Positions 8,438-10,705 of a stretch of DNA of 10,705 bases are shown in pieces. The first letter of the stretch is position 1; each line of letters opens with the position of its first letter. The notes below the pieces were generated by a model. The model was not told where the DNA came from, ran no database searches, and was given only the letters and a program-made list of their open reading frames with translations. This stretch comes from Burkholderiaceae bacterium (GTDB taxonomy: Bacteria > Pseudomonadota > Gammaproteobacteria > Burkholderiales > Burkholderiaceae_C). Position numbers and translations under genes: made by a program. Location of the stretch: assembly GCA_031256125.1 (NCBI GenBank), contig JAIRRE010000010.1, positions 1-10,705 of the forward strand. The letters are read 5' to 3'.

Positions 8438-8928
8438 AAGTGCTGGACCTCCAATGTGCCCAAGGTCACAATTTCGAGGGCTGGTTTTCCTCAGAACAGG
8501 ATTTCCGCCAGCAAACCGGCAGTGGTTTACTCGCCTGCCCGCTGTGCGGCCAAACGCGCATCACCCGCCTGCTCAGCGCCCCGCGCCTGAATCTGCGCGG
8601 TGGCGATGGCGGTAATAACACTGACCAAGCAGCTGATTCGGTCTCCACACAAGGTAACGAATCATCGCCAGCGCCCGCCAACTCTGCGCCGGGAATGCCT
8701 GTCGCGCTACAAGTGGCTTGGCTGCGAATGGTGCGGCACATGCTGACACATACCGAGGACGTCGGCCAGCGCTTCGCTGATGAAGCGCGCCGCATCCACT
8801 ACGGCCAGGCGCCTGAACGCGGTATTCGAGGCAAAGCCAGTCCCGCTGAAACCGAGGCGCTGCTCGATGAAGGCATCGCCGTGCTGCCTTTGCCCATTCC
8901 TGATGGGATGGATGGGCCGGTGCAATAG
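8434..8928 (+). CDS. DUF1178 family protein (putative zinc-ribbon)
   Basis: A 164-residue protein that I recognise as DUF1178, a family of unknown function common in Proteobacteria. The N-terminal part M-K-V-L-D-L-Q-C-A-Q-G-H-x-F-E-G-W-F has Cys8 and His12, followed by C-P-L-C at 35-38; together these look like a zinc-binding site, which is inference. Residues 53-88 are low in hydrophobics and rich in Gly, Asn, Ser and Ala, so probably a flexible linker. The C-terminal domain has the conserved R-I-H-Y-G (120-124) and the ending G-I-A-V-L-P-L-P (147-154). AGGAG at 8421-8425 lies eight bases before the ATG, which overlaps the NUDIX stop by ATGA; the upstream open frame is not used. A degraded copy of its 3' end lies about 1.3 kb downstream. 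Confidence 0.9.
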   Translation: MKVLDLQCAQGHNFEGWFSSEQDFRQQTGSGLLACPLCGQTRITRLLSAPRLNLRGGDGGNNTDQAADSVSTQGNESSPAPANSAPGMPVALQVAWLRMVRHMLTHTEDVGQRFADEARRIHYGQAPERGIRGKASPAETEALLDEGIAVLPLPIPDGMDGPVQ

Positions 8929-8944
8929 CGCCCGAAGGCGCAAG
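8859..8944 (+). repeat. Direct repeat, copy 1: 3' end of the DUF1178 gene
   Basis: The end of the DUF1178 gene and 16 bases past its stop recur at 10166-10247 in the same orientation. The strongest part, 8886-8930 against 10191-10235, matches at 40 of 45 bases without a gap by hand alignment. The match goes on to 8944 with a two-base gap. It extends back to about 8859 with a two-base gap and lower identity. Each copy is followed at once by the 3' end of a - strand glycosyltransferase gene, so the repeat is one edge of a larger duplicated unit. Confidence 0.85.
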
Positions 8945-8964
8945 CCCCATCATGCCATGGGGTT
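8943..8964. terminator. Hairpin between convergent genes, possible terminator
   Basis: CCCCAT (8945-8950) and ATGGGG (8957-8962) form a perfect six-pair stem around a six-base loop, extendable by a G-U and an A-U pair to 8943-8964. A second, less regular GC-rich pairing lies directly behind it (8963-8984, TTGC with GCAA around C and G runs). It sits in the 60-base gap where the DUF1178 and glycosyltransferase genes converge, a normal place for a two-way terminator. There is no U-tract on either side, so intrinsic termination is not assured. Confidence 0.35.
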
Positions 8965-8988
8965 GCCCCAAGGGGGGGCTGCAATCGC

Positions 8989-9933
8989 CTATCCGTTGGA
9001 TGGGTTCTGGGGGTTGGCTCGCGCCGCTAGGCAGGGGCGGGTCTTTTCAATCGGGCCGAGCCGCCCCAGCCAACCATCCACAATGCCATACAGCATGCTT
9101 TTGAACTTGCCCCGTTTATCGCGTTCGCACAACGCCACTTCGACGATCTGCCGGAGCTGCAACCATGTAAAAAGCAAGATCACGAATGGAAAGCGCAGCC
9201 CATACTGCAAAGTCAACCGCACGCCGTTACGGGTGTTGTAATAGCGCCGGAGCCAGGACTGGTTGGACGCCATAAGGGTAAAGGGGCCGAAGCGATGCGG
9301 CTGCCGGGCGCCGATCCGGTGCGGCAGCGCTAGGGAAGACACCAGATAGCGCGGCACCTTGAGAGCCTGCGCGCGCAGGGAGTATTCGACATCGACGTGG
9401 TCGATAAACAACGCTTCGTCGAACTGGCCCAATACGCGAAAAGCCTCACGAGAGATGACACAGCCCGACGAAATCAGGAAGGCACACCGCTCAACCGTTA
9501 CATTCGGGTTGACCCGAAATGGCCATATAACGTAGCCGTTGGTCCTCATCTCCACAGTCGCCAGGAAAAACTGTCCATTTTCCTCGAAAATACGCGGCCC
9601 CGCGAGAAAAGCCTCTGGCAGCTCGGCACAGATGTGGCGCATGGTGGGAAAGAAAGCCTCGGGTATCGTCGAATCTTGATCGAATAGGGCGACGGCATCG
9701 ACATGGGGAAAGAGCTTTTCCAGCCCGGCGTTGTACGCCCCGGCAATGCCGCCCACATTGCCCCGATGAAGCAAGGTAAAACCGTCGCGCGTAGCCAAGG
9801 CTTGTGCGCGCAGGTCCGGTGCAGGCGTGTTATCGACCACGATCAGCATGTCGCAGGCGCGCTGCACGGCCTGGAGCCGTCCCAGTTCGGCGTCAGAGGG
9901 ATGGAACAGAACGATTAATACGCCGAGTTTCAT
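8989..9933 (-). CDS. Family 2 glycosyltransferase, rhamnosyltransferase-like (copy 1)
   Basis: A 314-residue GT-A fold glycosyltransferase resembling the rhamnosyltransferases that add sugars to O-antigen or other surface polysaccharides from nucleotide-sugar donors. The N-terminus M-K-L-G-V-L-I-V-L-F-H-P (1-12) and V-V-D-N-T (32-36) are the nucleotide-binding start. N-V-G-G-I-A-G-A-Y-N-A-G (59-70) and F-D-Q-D-S (84-88, the DxD-type metal site) follow. S-S-G-C-V-I-S (155-161) and D-H-V-D-V-E-Y (178-184) fit the acceptor side. A hydrophobic stretch at about 246-264 suggests membrane contact. ATG at 9933 is preferred; a TTG at 9948 would add five residues. The ribosome binding site is weak either way. 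The gene converges on the nuo-side genes. Its paralogue lies upstream. Donor and acceptor cannot be read from the sequence. Confidence 0.9.
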   Translation of the reverse strand: MKLGVLIVLFHPSDAELGRLQAVQRACDMLIVVDNTPAPDLRAQALATRDGFTLLHRGNVGGIAGAYNAGLEKLFPHVDAVALFDQDSTIPEAFFPTMRHICAELPEAFLAGPRIFEENGQFFLATVEMRTNGYVIWPFRVNPNVTVERCAFLISSGCVISREAFRVLGQFDEALFIDHVDVEYSLRAQALKVPRYLVSSLALPHRIGARQPHRFGPFTLMASNQSWLRRYYNTRNGVRLTLQYGLRFPFVILLFTWLQLRQIVEVALCERDKRGKFKSMLYGIVDGWLGRLGPIEKTRPCLAARANPQNPSNG

Positions 9934-10165
9934 TCTTGTTTGTAACAATTAATGCGATATGTCTGTGCTAACATTCAAGTCCAATGACTGAATGGTTATT
10001 CTAACAAAATTTCCAAATTTGCCTACCCGTGAGCAGTAGTTCTTTGCCGAATATTCAAAGCTGCGACCTTGACGCTAAAAGATGCTCGAAGCTTGAAACC
10101 GGTTTACGGCTTCTGAAACGTGCCGCAGCCACCACCGCAGACGCCGACCAACGCGCTTTTGAGTC
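9934..10165. other. Intergenic region upstream of glycosyltransferase copy 1
   Basis: With the remnant that follows, this makes a 354-base gap without an intact gene. Bases 9949-10020 are about 31% GC by count, far below the GC-rich genes around it, and probably contain the promoter of the - strand glycosyltransferase, though no pair of -35/-10 boxes is convincing. A perfect ten-base palindrome, AAACCGGTTT, lies at 10096-10105; its meaning is unknown. Open frames across the region are short and have no family features. Confidence 0.6.
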
Positions 10166-10233
10166 GCTACTCGGCAGGCATCACTGAGTAGCCTTGGCCT
10201 ATTCCTGATGAGATAGATGGGCCAGTGCAATAG
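10166..10233 (+). pseudogene. Decayed copy of the DUF1178 gene 3' end (direct repeat, copy 2)
   Basis: Homologous to the last codons of the intact DUF1178 gene at 8859-8928. In the frame of the shared TAG stop (10231-10233) it reads P-W-P-I-P-D-E-I-D-G-P-V-Q, against P-L-P-I-P-D-G-M-D-G-P-V-Q in the intact gene: 10 of 13 residues the same. Just before this is an in-frame TAG (10189-10191), and further upstream a two-base gap breaks the frame. I could not align anything before about 10166, and there is no start codon, so it cannot be an expressed gene. It marks the edge of a tandem duplication that took the neighbouring glycosyltransferase with it. The shared sequence continues to 10247, past the stop. 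Confidence 0.8.
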
Positions 10234-10287
10234 CGCGCAGGCGCAAGTCAAATCATTCGATTGCTTGACCCCGGGTGAGCCAGTCAC

Positions 10288-10705
10288 CTACTTGCTGGAT
10301 GCGGGCTTGGAATTGATACGCGCAATCAAACGCGGGCGGATATTTTCGATCGAACCGAACCGCCCCAGCCAACCGTCCCATATACCATACAGCATACCCT
10401 TGAGCTTGGTTCGTTTGTTGCGCTCATACAGCGCCACTTCGACGAGTTGCCAGATCTGCCACCCTATGAAGAAAAAGAACATGAACGGGAAACGCAGCCC
10501 ATACCGCAAACCCAACCGCGCCGCGTTGCGTGCGCTGTAATAACGCCGAAGCCAGGAGTGGTTGGTCGCTATGATGGTAAAAGGACCGAAGCGGTGCGGC
10601 TGCCGGGTGCCAATCCGGTGCGGCAGTACCAGCGCGGGCACCAGATAGAGCGGCACTTTGTGGACCAGTGCGCGCAGAGAGTATTCGGCATCGACGAGGT
10701 CAATG
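10288..10705 (-). CDS. Family 2 glycosyltransferase, rhamnosyltransferase-like (copy 2, C-terminal part)
   Basis: Only the last 138 residues lie in the window; the frame is open through the right edge, so the N-terminal domain with the nucleotide and DxD-type sites is outside. The visible part starts at I-D-L-V-D-A-E-Y-S-L-R-A and aligns without gaps to residues 177-314 of the neighbouring glycosyltransferase, with about 89 of 138 identical by hand count. Conserved blocks include L-P-H-R-I-G, R-Q-P-H-R-F-G-P-F-T, S-W-L-R-R-Y-Y and M-L-Y-G-I-x-D-G-W-L-G-R. The hydrophobic segment after R-F-P-F and the last 20 residues differ most. A GTG inside the frame at 10656 could be mistaken for a start, but homology runs on upstream of it. 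It lies upstream of copy 1 on the same strand and presumably acts on the same class of surface glycan. Confidence 0.88.
   Translation of the reverse strand, partial: IDLVDAEYSLRALVHKVPLYLVPALVLPHRIGTRQPHRFGPFTIIATNHSWLRRYYSARNAARLGLRYGLRFPFMFFFFIGWQIWQLVEVALYERNKRTKLKGMLYGIWDGWLGRFGSIENIRPRLIARINSKPASSK

Noticed and set aside
9999-10025. Possible - strand promoter (TAGGCA and TAGAAT) for glycosyltransferase copy 1
   Set aside because: The -10 box is fair, but the spacer is only 15 bases and the -35 box is weak; in AT-rich DNA such matches are expected by chance.
10075-10287. Small - strand open frame of 70 codons across the remnant region
   Set aside because: It runs over the DUF1178 scar in antisense, has no recognisable feature and no clear ribosome binding site.
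10288-10656. Second glycosyltransferase as a short complete gene starting at the GTG at 10656
   Set aside because: The frame stays open to the window edge and the residues upstream of the GTG still align with copy 1, so it is a partial view of a longer gene.

Overview
The window is one stretch of a proteobacterial chromosome, most likely betaproteobacterial. The grounds are the NADH dehydrogenase (nuo) gene order, the protein sequences, the GC-rich coding DNA, and a NUDIX hydrolase plus a DUF1178 gene directly after nuoN, an arrangement I associate with Betaproteobacteria. I cannot name the genus from sequence alone. No tRNA, rRNA, CRISPR array, insertion sequence or prophage gene was seen.

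Positions 1-7699 (+ strand) hold the distal half of the operon for respiratory complex I (NADH:quinone oxidoreductase): the last codons of an upstream gene, probably nuoG, then nuoH, I, J, K, L, M and N. Genes overlap or are separated by at most 27 bases, so they are surely co-transcribed and partly translationally coupled. NuoI carries two [4Fe-4S] clusters in the peripheral arm. NuoH forms the quinone-site base of the membrane arm. NuoJ and NuoK link it to the three antiporter-like proton pumps NuoN, NuoM and NuoL. All key charged residues I checked (Glu and Lys in L, M and N; two Glu in K; eight Cys in I) are present, so the complex looks functional. NuoJ has an unusual proline-rich C-terminal tail.

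Positions 7700-8928 (+) hold a NUDIX hydrolase of the ADP-ribose pyrophosphatase type and a DUF1178 protein, overlapping by ATGA and probably in the same transcription unit, or a closely following one, as nuo.

Positions 8929-10705 differ in character. Two genes on the - strand, converging on the nuo side, encode family 2 glycosyltransferases of the rhamnosyltransferase type. They are paralogues, about 64% identical by hand alignment over the shared 138 C-terminal residues; the second runs off the right edge. Between them lies a 354-base gap with an AT-rich part and, next to the second gene, a decayed copy of the last codons of the DUF1178 gene. So the unit 'DUF1178 tail + glycosyltransferase' was duplicated in tandem and then diverged. 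This scar is the most informative non-routine signal in the window. I see no evidence for a wholly new biological system; the complex I part is ordinary, and the novelty lies in the glycosyltransferase duplication.
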